Shown here: piece after piece, positions 25,901 to 33,958 of the stretch
Layout: each line of letters opens with the position of its first letter
How positions within the stretch are numbered: the stretch's first letter is position 1
Origin: Prevotella sp. UBA746
Lineage (GTDB): Bacteria > Bacteroidota > Bacteroidia > Bacteroidales > Bacteroidaceae
Direction: 5' to 3'
Assembly: GCA_002298545.1 (NCBI GenBank)
Contig: DBKQ01000082.1
Location: forward strand, 1-34,604
DNA: 34,604 nt
The notes under the pieces: model-generated
The model's database searches: none
Seen by the model: the letters and a program-made list of their open reading frames with translations, nothing else
What the model was told of the DNA's origin: nothing
Position numbers and translations under genes: made by a program

Positions 25901-26079
25901 TCCTTATCTTCAAGTTTTTTCCTTATAGTATCAGCAAGGAAATCAGCAAGCATTTTTGCAGATTCCGCAGAGTCTATGTTCTCTGTTTGACAGACGAAAC
26001 CGGCATCTTCGGTTTGACTGATGTCTCCAGACAATCTGTCTGTTATAAGGTTTTCGTATATGCCTTCCTTTAATTTCAT
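22954..26079 (-). CDS. PLD-nuclease/DEAD-box helicase fusion with DUF3427
   Basis: A protein of about 1040 residues. The N-terminal third has a phospholipase-D-type nuclease motif, LHAKSYIF followed by GSSNLS (about 215-240). Then comes a superfamily 2 helicase core: AATGTGKT near 343, IIIDEAHHAA near 440, LLGLTATPERMDG, and motif VI with QQLGRGLRL. The C-terminal 300 residues match the DUF3427 region by position and by DFSS / SAGLELYGCYTKEEI-like text. Such PLD-helicase-DUF3427 proteins are widespread and are suspected, not proven, to act in DNA defence or repair. The ATG at 26079 lies 5 nt beyond the stop of the preceding PDDEXK gene; an upstream TTG at 26088 is less likely. Confidence 0.9.
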   Translation of the reverse strand: MKLKEGIYENLITDRLSGDISQTEDAGFVCQTENIDSAESAKMLADFLADTIRKKLEDKDVPVEEKIELTNQILESADVEDEDMLVEAPRLLSAVISSQKNAELRATDKTLVRPLSGFRVSNLFTGGQSGLSLGSEIMRDIASADQICIIVSFLRMSGIRMMLDRLRDFCKVDGHSLRIITTTYCGVTEAKAVEQLSQLPNTEIRISYNTKIERLHAKSYIFVRNSGFSTAYIGSSNLSHSAQTDGLEWNIRVTNVENPHIIKSALATFERYWNSENFEDFRLGGIQKFQKELSLQRSRGKDNVVDLYTRYQLLPHQKMILDKLQVEREENGLFRNLVVAATGTGKTVVSAFDYKRFRKDNPQHGKLLFVVHREEILKQSLRTFRSVLGDANFGELWVGNFRPEDSLEHLFVSVATLNNNIEIFRQQGLDYYDYIIIDEAHHAAASSYRVLVDEFKPRVLLGLTATPERMDGRSLLPDFGGKISAEIRLPQALDEGLLTPFQYLCISDPLDISGNELWANGKYIISKLTDRLCNYERTGLIISKLREYLPDETKCHALCFCSDKRHAAFMAEQFSKFGLKAAALTAETNAEERVRVNRELASGRINYLCVVDIFNEGVDIPEVDTVLFLRPTDSLTIFLQQLGRGLRLSAGKDFLTVLDFVAQVNRQYDFSSRFRALCTRKDRNIEEQVKNGFTLLPHGCSIFMERKAKSYILENIHSAVYNSRRLVRELMAYDSVPTLSQFIGNCGQDIRLIYKNGRCWTSLKCEAGKCTPLQNDAVTKRLVKGMGTLVHINSMAFIRFIRSFIKNECRVVVDDTIDEREREAKEQYAVMFYYALFQDRIGKLGYSDMYEALHLLEKYPLFKQEIIELTDYLQENLEFKTFQMDADISAGLELYGCYTKEEIFALFGRQTADKKMQGAASGAFSIEEKNVELFFVTLNKSEKDFSPTTQYNDYFISENRFHWQSQNSMSHTNKGARYVNQHANGRRFILFVREDKKDGFGNTCPYYCMGLVDYISSHGNFPMNIEWQLEKPAMARFIKAV

Positions 26080-26084
26080 AGAAA

Positions 26085-27032
26085 TCAATCTTTTGAATAC
26101 GAATTGACTTTATCCACAGAAAGACCTGTGGCACTGGCTATTGCATCTACCGAGAGACCATTATCCAACATCATCCGAACCATCGCTTTTATCTGGGTCT
26201 TCTGCTCGGAGATCTGGGTCTTCTGCTCGGAGATTTGGGTCTTCTGCTCAGAGATAATTTTGTTCTGTCTCATCATTTGTGTGTCACGAGCCTCAATGGC
26301 TGAATAATATTCATCCTCATCATTCATCTCCTGACGAACCTCTGCCGTCATTGCCGCCATACCTAAACGATGAATAAGACGCATCATATCTGGATCATCA
26401 TTGTATTCTTCAGCATCAAGACGAACAATCTGCTGATTCTTTACATCCCTTTGGGATTGGTCAAACACGCTGAGAACCTTATCCAACCTGTTGTTTATCT
26501 TGCCATGGAGTAAAGGTATCTGAACTATTATACTGTCATGCGTCAAACTACTGATAAACGGGTCCTTCATACCGTTCTTCACTTCGTTGCCGTCATAATC
26601 CAATGTCTTGTGGTCTACATACACAACTGATTTATTTATATTCCCTACTCGATGCCCAAGCAAATACACAGCGACCATAGGCACGGCATACTTCTGCACA
26701 TCGCCTTCTTTCACCATATTTTCCTCTGCATTATATTGAGCGGCGAGATAACGGCGAAAGCGCAATGTTTCTGTGTCGAGCCATGTTTTCTGCAACTCTA
26801 TCAGTATCAACCGTACGCTGCCATCGTCTTCCTTCACCCTTGCAGCAAAATCTATACGAAACATCGAAATGTTGTCGCGTGTAACATTAGGATGCTCATG
26901 CCGACGCATTTCAACACTAACGATTTCTTTCTTCAGCAATGCCGAAAGTACAGTCTTGGCGATTCTCTCGTCTTCCATAAGGAATTTGAAAACGGAGTCG
27001 TATATTGGATTTGCAACAGAATAATAGTTCAT
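26085..27032 (-). CDS. PDDEXK_2-type nuclease / Rpn-like transposase family protein
   Basis: 315 residues of the Rpn/PDDEXK nuclease-family 'transposase' group, which in Bacteroidetes is common and promotes recombination in known Rpn relatives. Catalytic core: F-R-I-D61-F and, 17 residues on, L-I-E79-L-Q81-K. The middle is followed by three tandem copies of S-E-Q-K-T-Q-I, a predicted coiled coil, and a short helix-turn-helix tail (MLDNGLSVDAIASATGLSVDKV). It is the first gene of an operon with the helicase and Nudix genes (5 nt gap). Whether it is functionally tied to them or is a mobile passenger is unknown. Confidence 0.85.
   Translation of the reverse strand: MNYYSVANPIYDSVFKFLMEDERIAKTVLSALLKKEIVSVEMRRHEHPNVTRDNISMFRIDFAARVKEDDGSVRLILIELQKTWLDTETLRFRRYLAAQYNAEENMVKEGDVQKYAVPMVAVYLLGHRVGNINKSVVYVDHKTLDYDGNEVKNGMKDPFISSLTHDSIIVQIPLLHGKINNRLDKVLSVFDQSQRDVKNQQIVRLDAEEYNDDPDMMRLIHRLGMAAMTAEVRQEMNDEDEYYSAIEARDTQMMRQNKIISEQKTQISEQKTQISEQKTQIKAMVRMMLDNGLSVDAIASATGLSVDKVNSYSKD
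26191..26253 (-). repeat. Three tandem 21-bp repeats inside the PDDEXK gene
   Basis: Units at 26191-26211, 26212-26232 and 26233-26253; the first two are identical and the third differs at two bases. Each encodes seven residues (SEQKTQI), adding two helical turns to a coiled coil. The copy number can change without a frameshift. Confidence 0.9.
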
Positions 27033-27056
27033 ATTCGTATATTTATATTTCTGTTG

Positions 27057-27088
27057 CTAAATTAATGCATTTTTTCTTAACAGGCAAA
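27057..27088 (-). promoter_or_regulatory. Probable promoter of the PDDEXK-helicase-Nudix operon
   Basis: On the minus strand, TTTG (27085-27088), 20 nt, TAATTTAG (27057-27064), one mismatch from TAnnTTTG. It is the best match upstream of the ATG at 27032. Confidence 0.4.
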
Positions 27089-27189
27089 TCTTTTACTGTA
27101 AATAGATAAAAATGTTTACTTATTGTCTTGACATTCACTTGTTATCCGCCCACTTGACGTAATAAATATTGTTAATATACAATACTCTA

Positions 27190-27221
27190 TTAGAGCATTC
27201 AAATTCTTTTAGTTAAATTTG
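27190..27221 (+). promoter_or_regulatory. Probable promoter of the beta-galactosidase operon
   Basis: TTAG (27190-27193, one mismatch to TTTG), 20 nt, TAAATTTG (27214-27221). The predicted start gives a leader of about 45 nt before the ATG at 27274. The region is divergent from the minus-strand operon. Confidence 0.5.
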
Positions 27222-27273
27222 CATCAATTCTAAAATTTCTAACGTTTTTCTATAACACATATTATCAACAACT

Positions 27274-30200
27274 ATGAAACAAAACTTATTCTTAACTTTG
27301 GCTGCAGCAACCATCGCCATGAACGGAATGGCGGCAGGCAAGAGCAGACAAGCGATTAAAGTTACAGTGCCTACCTACACGGAATGGCACGACCTACAGG
27401 TAAATGCAATAAAACGTTTGCCTCTACACACCGATTTCTTTTCTTTTGCTCCCGGCGAAGCGACAGCTCTAACCTCGAGTGTGCTCGACAAATCGAAGAG
27501 CAAGAATTTTCTTTCGCTCAATGGTATGTGGAAATTCAAATGGGTGGAAAATGCAGACCAAAGACCTACGGATTTCTACCTCACCGACCTTGACGATTCC
27601 TCATGGAAAGAGATGCCGGTACCGGGCAACTGGGAGCTTAACGGATATGGTGACCCAGAATATGTGAACACCGGATTCGGATGGCGCGGACACTTTAATG
27701 AGCAACCGCCAGCTGTGCCGACAAAAGACAACCACGTGGGGTCTTACAGAAAGGTTATCGACATTCCTACCGACTGGAACGGCAAACAGGTTATAGCGCA
27801 TTTCGGTAGCGTAACGTCAAACATCTATCTGTATGTTAACGGCAAGTTTGCCGGATATGCCGAAGACAGCAAAGTGGCAGCTGAGTTTGACATTACGCCG
27901 TATCTGAAGAAAGGCAAGAATCTTATTGCTTTCCAAACATTCAGATGGTGTGACGGTTCTTGGTGTGAAGACCAGGACTTCTGGCGGTTGAGCGGTGTGG
28001 CACGAGAGAATTATCTCTATGCCCGCAACAAGAACATTCATCTCGACGACATTAGGGTTGTCGGCGACCTTGACAACCAATACCAAGATGGTATTCTGCG
28101 GTTAAAACCAACTTTCTCTGTCGATAAATCGAAGAAAGTCAATAATAATTTGGAGATTGAATATTCTCTATACGATGCCGACGGCAAGAAGCTCGACTGC
28201 GTGCCTCGCAGAGAGGCTTCCGGCGATATCGCAATGCTTGTCGGCAATCCTCATAAATGGACTGCCGAAACACCATATCTGTATACACTAATGGTAAAGG
28301 TAAAACTTCTCGACAAAGTGATTGAAGAGGTGCCAATTAAAGTAGGTTTCCGTAAGGTGGAAATTAAGAACAAGCAGTTTCTCGTGAACGGGCAGCCCGT
28401 GCTCATAAAGGGTGCCGACCGCCACGAGATGGATCCGGATGCAGGATATGTAGTCAGTATGGAGCGAATGATTCAAGACATCAAGATTATGAAGCGTCTG
28501 AACATCAATGCCGTGCGCACCTGTCATTATCCTGACGATCCACGTTGGTATGAACTATGCGACAAATACGGTATTTATCTTGTTGCCGAGGCAAATCAAG
28601 AGAGCCACGGCTTTGGCTACGGCAAGGATGCGGCGGCTAAGAAACCGATGTTTGCCAAACAGATTCTTGAGCGCAACCAACATAACGTGTCGATGTATTT
28701 CAATCATCCCTCGGTCGTTACATGGAGTCTTGGCAACGAGACGGTTATGGGTGACAATTTCCTTCAGGCCTACAAATGGATTAAGGGACAGGACAACAGT
28801 CGTCCTGTGCAGTATGAACAGGCAGGCAAGGGCAAAGGAACTGACATCTTCTGTCCGATGTATTACCCGGTAGACCTTTGCGAGAAGTATTGCAAAGACG
28901 AAACGAACACAAAGCCGCTTATCCAGTGTGAATATAACCATACTATGGGAAATTCCGGAGGTAACCTAAAGGAATATTGGGATCTCGTAAGGAAATACCC
29001 TATTTATCAGGGTGGATTCGACTGGGACTTCGTTGATCAAGCTCTCCACCGCCATCCTGTGAAGCCTATGAGTATCGACGGCGAGAACATGTCTTACTCT
29101 CAACTGCGCAAGATTGAATATACCTACGGCGGCGACTACAATAAGTATGATGCCAGCGACAACAACTTCAACTGCAACGGTATCATCGGCCCTGACCGCC
29201 AGCTTAACCCTCATGCCTACGAACTGGCTTACCAGTATCAAGATATCTGGGCTACGATGAAGGATGCAGCAAAAGGTATAGTTGAGGTGAAGAACGAATA
29301 CTTCTTCCGCGACCTGAGCAACTACGCTCTCGAATGGTCTCTGTTGGCTGATGGAGAAAATGTACAAAGTGGCACTATCAACGATTTGAATGTTGGTCCG
29401 CAGGAGATTAAGAACATCAAGATTCCTTACTCACTACAAGGACTTGACGGCAAGGAACTGATGCTCAATATCGACTTCAAACTGAAAACCGCCGAACCGC
29501 TGATGCAGGCAAGACAGACTGTGGCTTATGTTCAACTGCCTGTTGCTGCAAAAGCAGAAACGGCAACTGCCATCGACGCTACTGGCAAGAGAGTGAAAAT
29601 AAAGGTTGACGAAAAAAGCGAAAAAGCAATCTCCGTTACATCGCCAGCCTTACAACTGACTGTTGACCGCTCTACAGGACTTATCTCCTCTTACCGCTTC
29701 GACGGAAAGGAAATTCTTGGTAAGGGTGGAACTCTGAAACCTAACTTCTGGCGCGCTGCCACCGACAACGATATGGGTGCCGGCTTACAAAAGAAATACA
29801 AGGCCTGGAAGAATCCGGAACTGCGTCTCGCCAATATCAACGTGAGACAGCTGAAGAAGACTAACCTCGTGGAGATTACTTCCAACTATAATCTTATCGG
29901 CGTAAACGCCGGACTGGTTATCACATATCTCGTTGACGGCAAAACTGGCGAGATTGAAGTAACGGAGAATCTCTCTACTTCCGACACGGCAAAGATTAGC
30001 GACATGTATCGCTTCGGAATGATTATGCAGTTGCCTTATGCCATGAGCCAGAGCAAATACTACGGTCGCGGACCTATAGAGAACTACTCCGACCGCAACG
30101 AGTGTATGCGTTTGGGCATATACAGTCAGGATGCCAAGGAGCAGTATTTCCCATACATCCGTCCACAGGAGTCTGGCACGAAGAGCGATATCCGCTGGTG

Positions 30201-30483
30201 GAAACAGACAGGTGCTGATGGCTTCGGAATCTGCATCGACAGCAGCAAGCCGTTCTATGCCAGCGCCATCCACTTCGACACCGATGAACTTGACGACGGC
30301 GACAACAAGGAGCAGCGCCACAGCACGGAACTGAAGGAATCGAAGTTCACTAATCTATTCCTCGACAGCGAGCACTTGGGTGTAGGCGGAACAAACTCAT
30401 GGGGAGCAAAACCGCTCGACAAGTATCTCGTGAAGTATGGCGACAAGGTGTTCAAGTTCACCATCACACCTTTTGGTAAATAA
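27274..30483 (+). CDS. Exported GH2 beta-galactosidase (LacZ-type)
   Basis: A 1069-residue glycoside hydrolase family 2 enzyme that releases beta-linked galactose. It starts with a Sec signal peptide (MKQNLFLTLAAATIAMNGMAAG), so it acts in the periplasm or outside. The order is typical: sugar-binding domain (VPGNWELNGYGDPEYVN), Ig-like domain, TIM barrel, and a C-terminal beta-galactosidase small-chain domain (NFWRAATDNDMG, YYGRGPIENYSDR). Acid/base E489 is in VTWSLGNE and nucleophile E553 is in IQCEYNHTMGNS. It heads an operon with an aldo/keto reductase 2 nt downstream. No SusC/SusD pair is in view, so it is not within a visible polysaccharide-utilisation locus. Confidence 0.95.
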   Translation: MKQNLFLTLAAATIAMNGMAAGKSRQAIKVTVPTYTEWHDLQVNAIKRLPLHTDFFSFAPGEATALTSSVLDKSKSKNFLSLNGMWKFKWVENADQRPTDFYLTDLDDSSWKEMPVPGNWELNGYGDPEYVNTGFGWRGHFNEQPPAVPTKDNHVGSYRKVIDIPTDWNGKQVIAHFGSVTSNIYLYVNGKFAGYAEDSKVAAEFDITPYLKKGKNLIAFQTFRWCDGSWCEDQDFWRLSGVARENYLYARNKNIHLDDIRVVGDLDNQYQDGILRLKPTFSVDKSKKVNNNLEIEYSLYDADGKKLDCVPRREASGDIAMLVGNPHKWTAETPYLYTLMVKVKLLDKVIEEVPIKVGFRKVEIKNKQFLVNGQPVLIKGADRHEMDPDAGYVVSMERMIQDIKIMKRLNINAVRTCHYPDDPRWYELCDKYGIYLVAEANQESHGFGYGKDAAAKKPMFAKQILERNQHNVSMYFNHPSVVTWSLGNETVMGDNFLQAYKWIKGQDNSRPVQYEQAGKGKGTDIFCPMYYPVDLCEKYCKDETNTKPLIQCEYNHTMGNSGGNLKEYWDLVRKYPIYQGGFDWDFVDQALHRHPVKPMSIDGENMSYSQLRKIEYTYGGDYNKYDASDNNFNCNGIIGPDRQLNPHAYELAYQYQDIWATMKDAAKGIVEVKNEYFFRDLSNYALEWSLLADGENVQSGTINDLNVGPQEIKNIKIPYSLQGLDGKELMLNIDFKLKTAEPLMQARQTVAYVQLPVAAKAETATAIDATGKRVKIKVDEKSEKAISVTSPALQLTVDRSTGLISSYRFDGKEILGKGGTLKPNFWRAATDNDMGAGLQKKYKAWKNPELRLANINVRQLKKTNLVEITSNYNLIGVNAGLVITYLVDGKTGEIEVTENLSTSDTAKISDMYRFGMIMQLPYAMSQSKYYGRGPIENYSDRNECMRLGIYSQDAKEQYFPYIRPQESGTKSDIRWWKQTGADGFGICIDSSKPFYASAIHFDTDELDDGDNKEQRHSTELKESKFTNLFLDSEHLGVGGTNSWGAKPLDKYLVKYGDKVFKFTITPFGK

Positions 30484-30485
30484 AT

Positions 30486-31454
30486 ATGGATATAAAAGAA
30501 AGATACACAGCCTCTGCCAATCGCTACGGCGATGCAGAGGCTTTATACAGAAGATGCGGCAAGAGCGGGATACTCTTACCAAAAATTAGTTTGGGGTTTT
30601 GGCATAATTTCGGAGGCAATGACTCTTACGAGCGCAGCCGCCGGATAACCCACTATGCCTTTGACCACGGAATAACCCACTTCGACCTTGCCAATAACTA
30701 TGGTCCTCCTTATGGTAGTGCTGAGGAAACCATGGGAAGACTCATGCTGGATGACTTTCGCCCTTATCGCGACGAATTATTCATTGCCACTAAGGCTGGC
30801 TACGACATGTGGGAGGGGCCATACGGAAACTGGGGATCCAGGAAATATCTGATATCAAGCCTCAACCAGAGTCTAAAGCGGATGAACCTTGACTACGTGG
30901 ATTTGTTCTATAGTCATCGCTACGACCCGAACACTCCGCTTGAAGAGACGCTACAGGCAATGGTAGATTTAGTGAGACAAGGCAAGGCTCTCTATCTCGG
31001 CATCAGTCGCTGGCCGCTAGAGGCTTTGAAGTTTGCCAACATGTATCTGAATGAACACGACTGTCCGCTGCTGATTTATCAAGGCAGACTGAATATGCTC
31101 GACAAGGAACCGCAAGAGGAAGGCATCACAGAATACTGTGCAGAAAACGGCATCGGCTTTATCTCCTTCTCGCCGTTGGCACAGGGATTGCTCACCGACC
31201 GCTATCTAAACGGCATACCTACCGACAGCCGGATGGCTAAGGAACATTTTCTTAAACACACCGCCCTCACTCCCGAACTGTTAGAGCAGTTAAAGGAATG
31301 GAACACCCAAGCCGCAGCAAAGGGAGAAACACTTGCAGAGATGTCTTTAGCATGGATACTGCAGCAGAAGGGAGTAACAAGTGTTTTGGTTGGCGCAAGC
31401 TCAACAGAACAACTTGAAAAGAACATGAAGTGTGTTCATTCTGCACGTATTTAG
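30486..31454 (+). CDS. Aldo/keto reductase (YghZ / Kv-beta-like)
   Basis: A 322-residue NAD(P)H-dependent oxidoreductase on an (alpha/beta)8 barrel. The catalytic tetrad is visible: D67 and Y72 in FDLANNYGPPYG, K103 in IATKAGY, and H144 in YSHRYDP. The text GSRKYLISSLNQSLKRMNLDYVDLFYSHR is characteristic of YghZ (L-glyceraldehyde 3-phosphate reductase) relatives. It ends slightly shorter than the about 346 residues usual for that group, losing part of the C-terminal helix, but has a clean stop. It begins 2 nt after the beta-galactosidase stop, so it is co-transcribed and may act on a sugar-derived aldehyde; the substrate is not known. Confidence 0.9.
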   Translation: MDIKERYTASANRYGDAEALYRRCGKSGILLPKISLGFWHNFGGNDSYERSRRITHYAFDHGITHFDLANNYGPPYGSAEETMGRLMLDDFRPYRDELFIATKAGYDMWEGPYGNWGSRKYLISSLNQSLKRMNLDYVDLFYSHRYDPNTPLEETLQAMVDLVRQGKALYLGISRWPLEALKFANMYLNEHDCPLLIYQGRLNMLDKEPQEEGITEYCAENGIGFISFSPLAQGLLTDRYLNGIPTDSRMAKEHFLKHTALTPELLEQLKEWNTQAAAKGETLAEMSLAWILQQKGVTSVLVGASSTEQLEKNMKCVHSARI

Positions 31455-31489
31455 GTCTTCTCTAATAAATATATCTTCTGAACAAATAA

Positions 31490-32053
31490 ATGGAAAACTT
31501 ATTAGGCGCAAAGAACCGAGACGAACTACGTCTGTGGCTGAGGGAAAACCATAACACGGCAAAAGAGTGTTGGGTTGTGGTGAAGCGTGGCCGTCCTGTT
31601 GACGACGGCACGTTTTGGTATATTGATGCCGTGGAGGAGGCGATGTGTTTCGGTTGGATTGACAGTACTACTAAGAAATTGGCCAGTGGCGTTACGGCGC
31701 AGCGGCTGGCACCGCGCAGAAAGAACAGTCTGTGGTCGGAATTGAACAAGGAGCGTTGCCGCAGGATGGAACGCCTTGGGCGAATGACAGATGCAGGACG
31801 TGCCGTGTTGCCAGATATGACTGAAAAAGGTTTTGTCATTGATAAGGATATTCTCAAAGCCTTGCAAGCAGACTCTATTGTATGGAAAACATTCCGAACA
31901 TTTCCGACATTATATCAGCATGTCAGGATAGACACCATACAGATTAAGAAGAAACAGCCGGAGCTGTTTAACAGCCGTCTGCAAAAACTCCTTGAAAATA
32001 CGAAGAAAGGAATCATGTATGGCGAATGGAACGACAACGGAAGGTTGCTTTAG
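31490..32053 (+). CDS. YdeI/OmpD-associated family protein
   Basis: 187 residues of the YdeI/OmdA-like family of small cytoplasmic proteins, recognised by the N-terminal R-D-E-L-R-L-W-L-R-E-N-H, the V-D-D-G-T-F-W-Y-I-D-A-V-E-E-A-M-C-F-G-W-I-D-S order (given here spaced), and the W-S-E-L-N-K-E-R segment. Relatives have been linked to antimicrobial-peptide tolerance, but the biochemical role is not established. It follows the aldo/keto reductase by 35 nt on the same strand. Its last 35 bases overlap the start of an acetyltransferase remnant. Confidence 0.8.
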   Translation: MENLLGAKNRDELRLWLRENHNTAKECWVVVKRGRPVDDGTFWYIDAVEEAMCFGWIDSTTKKLASGVTAQRLAPRRKNSLWSELNKERCRRMERLGRMTDAGRAVLPDMTEKGFVIDKDILKALQADSIVWKTFRTFPTLYQHVRIDTIQIKKKQPELFNSRLQKLLENTKKGIMYGEWNDNGRLL

Positions 32054-32198
32054 AATAGAACGAATAGACTGCCTTACCGACGCTTTGAAAGAAGACCTGA
32101 TAAAGGTTTGGGACAAATCCGTAAGGAGTTCCCATTATTTTCTTTCGGAAGAAGACTTGACGTATTATCGCTCACGCATAATGGACACTCACATCTGA
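32019..32198 (+). pseudogene. 5' fragment of a GNAT acetyltransferase gene
   Basis: From the ATG at 32019, 59 codons read MANGTTTEGCFRIERID... then LIKVWDKSVRSSHYFLSEEDLTYYRSRI, the typical first two helices of a GNAT N-acetyltransferase, and stop at 32196-32198. The acetyl-CoA-binding motif and the rest of the domain (at least 90 residues) are absent, and the following DNA encodes a different protein. Confidence 0.7.
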
Positions 32199-32202
32199 TA
32201 GT

Positions 32203-32449
32203 AGATGAATACTTCCTTGTTCCGGGTGGCATCAGCATCGTCGTGACTGCGATACTGTATGGCACGATAACCAAATGTGGATTCTTCATGCACATGTGGA
32301 TTACCGTGAAATGGATATTGACGGTACTGCTTGTTGCCATCGCAGGCATCGTACAACTCATCATTTTTGTTTATATCATCACTATATCAGTTGTCAAGCC
32401 GTGGAAGAAAGTTTTCAATGGAGCCGGACATTCCCAGAAACAGTCGTAG
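32203..32449 (+). pseudogene. 3' fragment of a small membrane protein gene
   Basis: The frame reads EYFLVPGGISIVVTAILYG, then GFFMHMWITVKWILTVLLVA..., two to three membrane segments ending in a charged tail and a stop at 32447-32449. The pattern (WGFFRHxWVxVKxxLT in relatives) belongs to a family of about 150-residue four-helix membrane proteins, of which the first half is missing. The upstream part of the same frame lies over the GNAT fragment out of frame and is not coding. Confidence 0.55.
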
Positions 32450-32539
32450 CTCATACAAGCCTGTCAAAAGGGGCATTGTGAATTATGCGCCTGTTCAATA
32501 AAAAAGTTGGGACCACATTAATAAATAGTCTTCGGATTT

Positions 32540-32707
32540 TCATTCTTTCACTATCTTTCCGTTGTATTTCATCCCTCGTTTTCTCGCCATGGCAAAGTAG
32601 AAGTAAACTTCACTTTGCTTATTTGGCTTGCCGAAAACGTCCCACCTATTGAAGTCCACATAATCACGATAGATGTATCTGTTGCCACTTCGTATCTTGG
32701 CATACAT
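32540..32707 (-). CDS. Small basic hypothetical protein
   Basis: About 55 codons from the ATG at 32707 (a GTG five codons upstream is possible), rich in Tyr, Arg and Lys: RYIYRDYVDFNRWDVFG, then VYFYFAMARKRGMKY. It starts about 37 nt after the XRE regulator's stop, so it could be its operon partner. No family is recognised and no strong ribosome site is seen. It may also be the end of a longer lost gene. Confidence 0.4.
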   Translation of the reverse strand: MYAKIRSGNRYIYRDYVDFNRWDVFGKPNKQSEVYFYFAMARKRGMKYNGKIVKE

Positions 32708-32744
32708 CCGGCTTTTTATCACCTTATCTCATCTGACATGTTTT

Positions 32745-33128
32745 CTACTCTGACATTAGTACAACACCAACACGTACTTTTGTTCCGCAATGGGGACAGA
32801 AAGCAATGGTCTGAATTGCCTGTTGCATATTTCCATTCTTTTCTCCACTAATAGTACTTTTCGCATTTGTTTCGCTATTATTAACTTCAGCTTTTGCAAA
32901 ATTATCAACAGTTGTAATATCTTCAACAATGGGATAGAAGAGGTCTGTAATGTCGCATCCGAGCACCTCGCATATCTCACCCAACTTCTTCACCGTAGGG
33001 TTGCCGTTGATGATTTGACTAAGATTTGCAGGTGTCATGCCACATTTCTCGGCAAAATCTCTGACTGTATATCCGCACTCCTTGATAGCTCTGCGAATGT
33101 TTATTTTTGTCCTTTTCATAAAATTCAT
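32745..33128 (-). CDS. XRE-family helix-turn-helix regulator
   Basis: A 127-residue protein (124 if the ATG at 33119 is used). Residues about 8-65 form an XRE/Cro-type HTH: YTVRDFAEKCGMTPANLSQIINGNPTVKKLGEICEVLGCDITDLF. A polar linker follows, then a short tail with one CPHCG pair, half of a zinc ribbon. It likely binds operator DNA as a dimer. It lies between a GNAT gene (32 nt upstream) and a small ORF. Its target is not visible in this window. Confidence 0.88.
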   Translation of the reverse strand: MNFMKRTKINIRRAIKECGYTVRDFAEKCGMTPANLSQIINGNPTVKKLGEICEVLGCDITDLFYPIVEDITTVDNFAKAEVNNSETNAKSTISGEKNGNMQQAIQTIAFCPHCGTKVRVGVVLMSE

Positions 33129-33160
33129 TTATTGAGTTTAAGTGATGTATTACAGCTTTA

Positions 33161-33934
33161 TTAATTCAAGAACGCTTTTATTGATCCGAGTATTTCTTTT
33201 GCTTTTTTTTCGTTTATGTATATGTAATTTTCTCCAATAGGGAATATATCAAAAAATCGTTTCGCAATACTATAATACACCACTTTATTATTTTGGACAA
33301 TTCCAACAGTCCATTCGAAATCTATAGAGCGAATAATTGGTTTCTTGTCTCTCAGAAAGTTTAATGACCAACTATAAATAGGTTTGGCATTTGTGTCGGC
33401 ATAATCATTGTCCCAAACTACAAACCTAATTTTTGCGTTACGATTTTGCTTTCTTATGTCAATCAAAGTTTTAACCATAGAAATCTCATTTGGATTTTTA
33501 TCTATTTTTCTTACAAACCCCATGGATTTGCCTAGCTTATACGACTCTGTACATACATTCCATAATATAGCAACTAAACATCCTCTTTTCTGATAATATT
33601 TGATAGCGCTTTTATGTAGGTATGTCGCTAATCCCATCCTCAAGAAGTCTGGTTTAACGCATACTGCACGAAAAATTATTCTTATGCAATCTTCACTTGG
33701 TGGAGAGAATGTCAGAAATGCAACGGCTTTACCTTTGTATCTAAGTACATAAGCCGTCTGTTCTACAAAGGCATCATATATAAAGCCTTTCAAATTGTGA
33801 TAAAGACCGTAACCTTTAAGTTCTTTATGGTTGTTATAAGCATCTGTCAACCACTCAGAGATATATTCAAAGTCATTCATTGTCACCTTCTTTATTAAAC
33901 GAAAGTGATTGATAGGAATCTTTTTTTTATCCAT
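33161..33934 (-). CDS. GNAT-family N-acetyltransferase
   Basis: 257 residues. The N-terminal 160 form a GNAT domain: IIFRAVCVKPDFLRMGLATYLHKSAI contains the acetyl-CoA pyrophosphate-binding R-M-G-L-A motif (99-103), and NVCTESYKLGKSMGFVRK is the closing beta-bulge segment. The C-terminal 100 residues are unrecognised, with many aromatic and charged residues. The acceptor is unknown. It lies 24 nt downstream of a tail-anchored protein gene and 32 nt upstream of the XRE gene, probably in one operon. Confidence 0.82.
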   Translation of the reverse strand: MDKKKIPINHFRLIKKVTMNDFEYISEWLTDAYNNHKELKGYGLYHNLKGFIYDAFVEQTAYVLRYKGKAVAFLTFSPPSEDCIRIIFRAVCVKPDFLRMGLATYLHKSAIKYYQKRGCLVAILWNVCTESYKLGKSMGFVRKIDKNPNEISMVKTLIDIRKQNRNAKIRFVVWDNDYADTNAKPIYSWSLNFLRDKKPIIRSIDFEWTVGIVQNNKVVYYSIAKRFFDIFPIGENYIYINEKKAKEILGSIKAFLN

Positions 33935-33958
33935 TTTTATCTGAAAGCATATTATTGT

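Noticed and set aside
26080..26088. TTG start for the helicase at 26088
   Set aside because: The ATG nine bases downstream is a better start and avoids overlap with the preceding stop codon.
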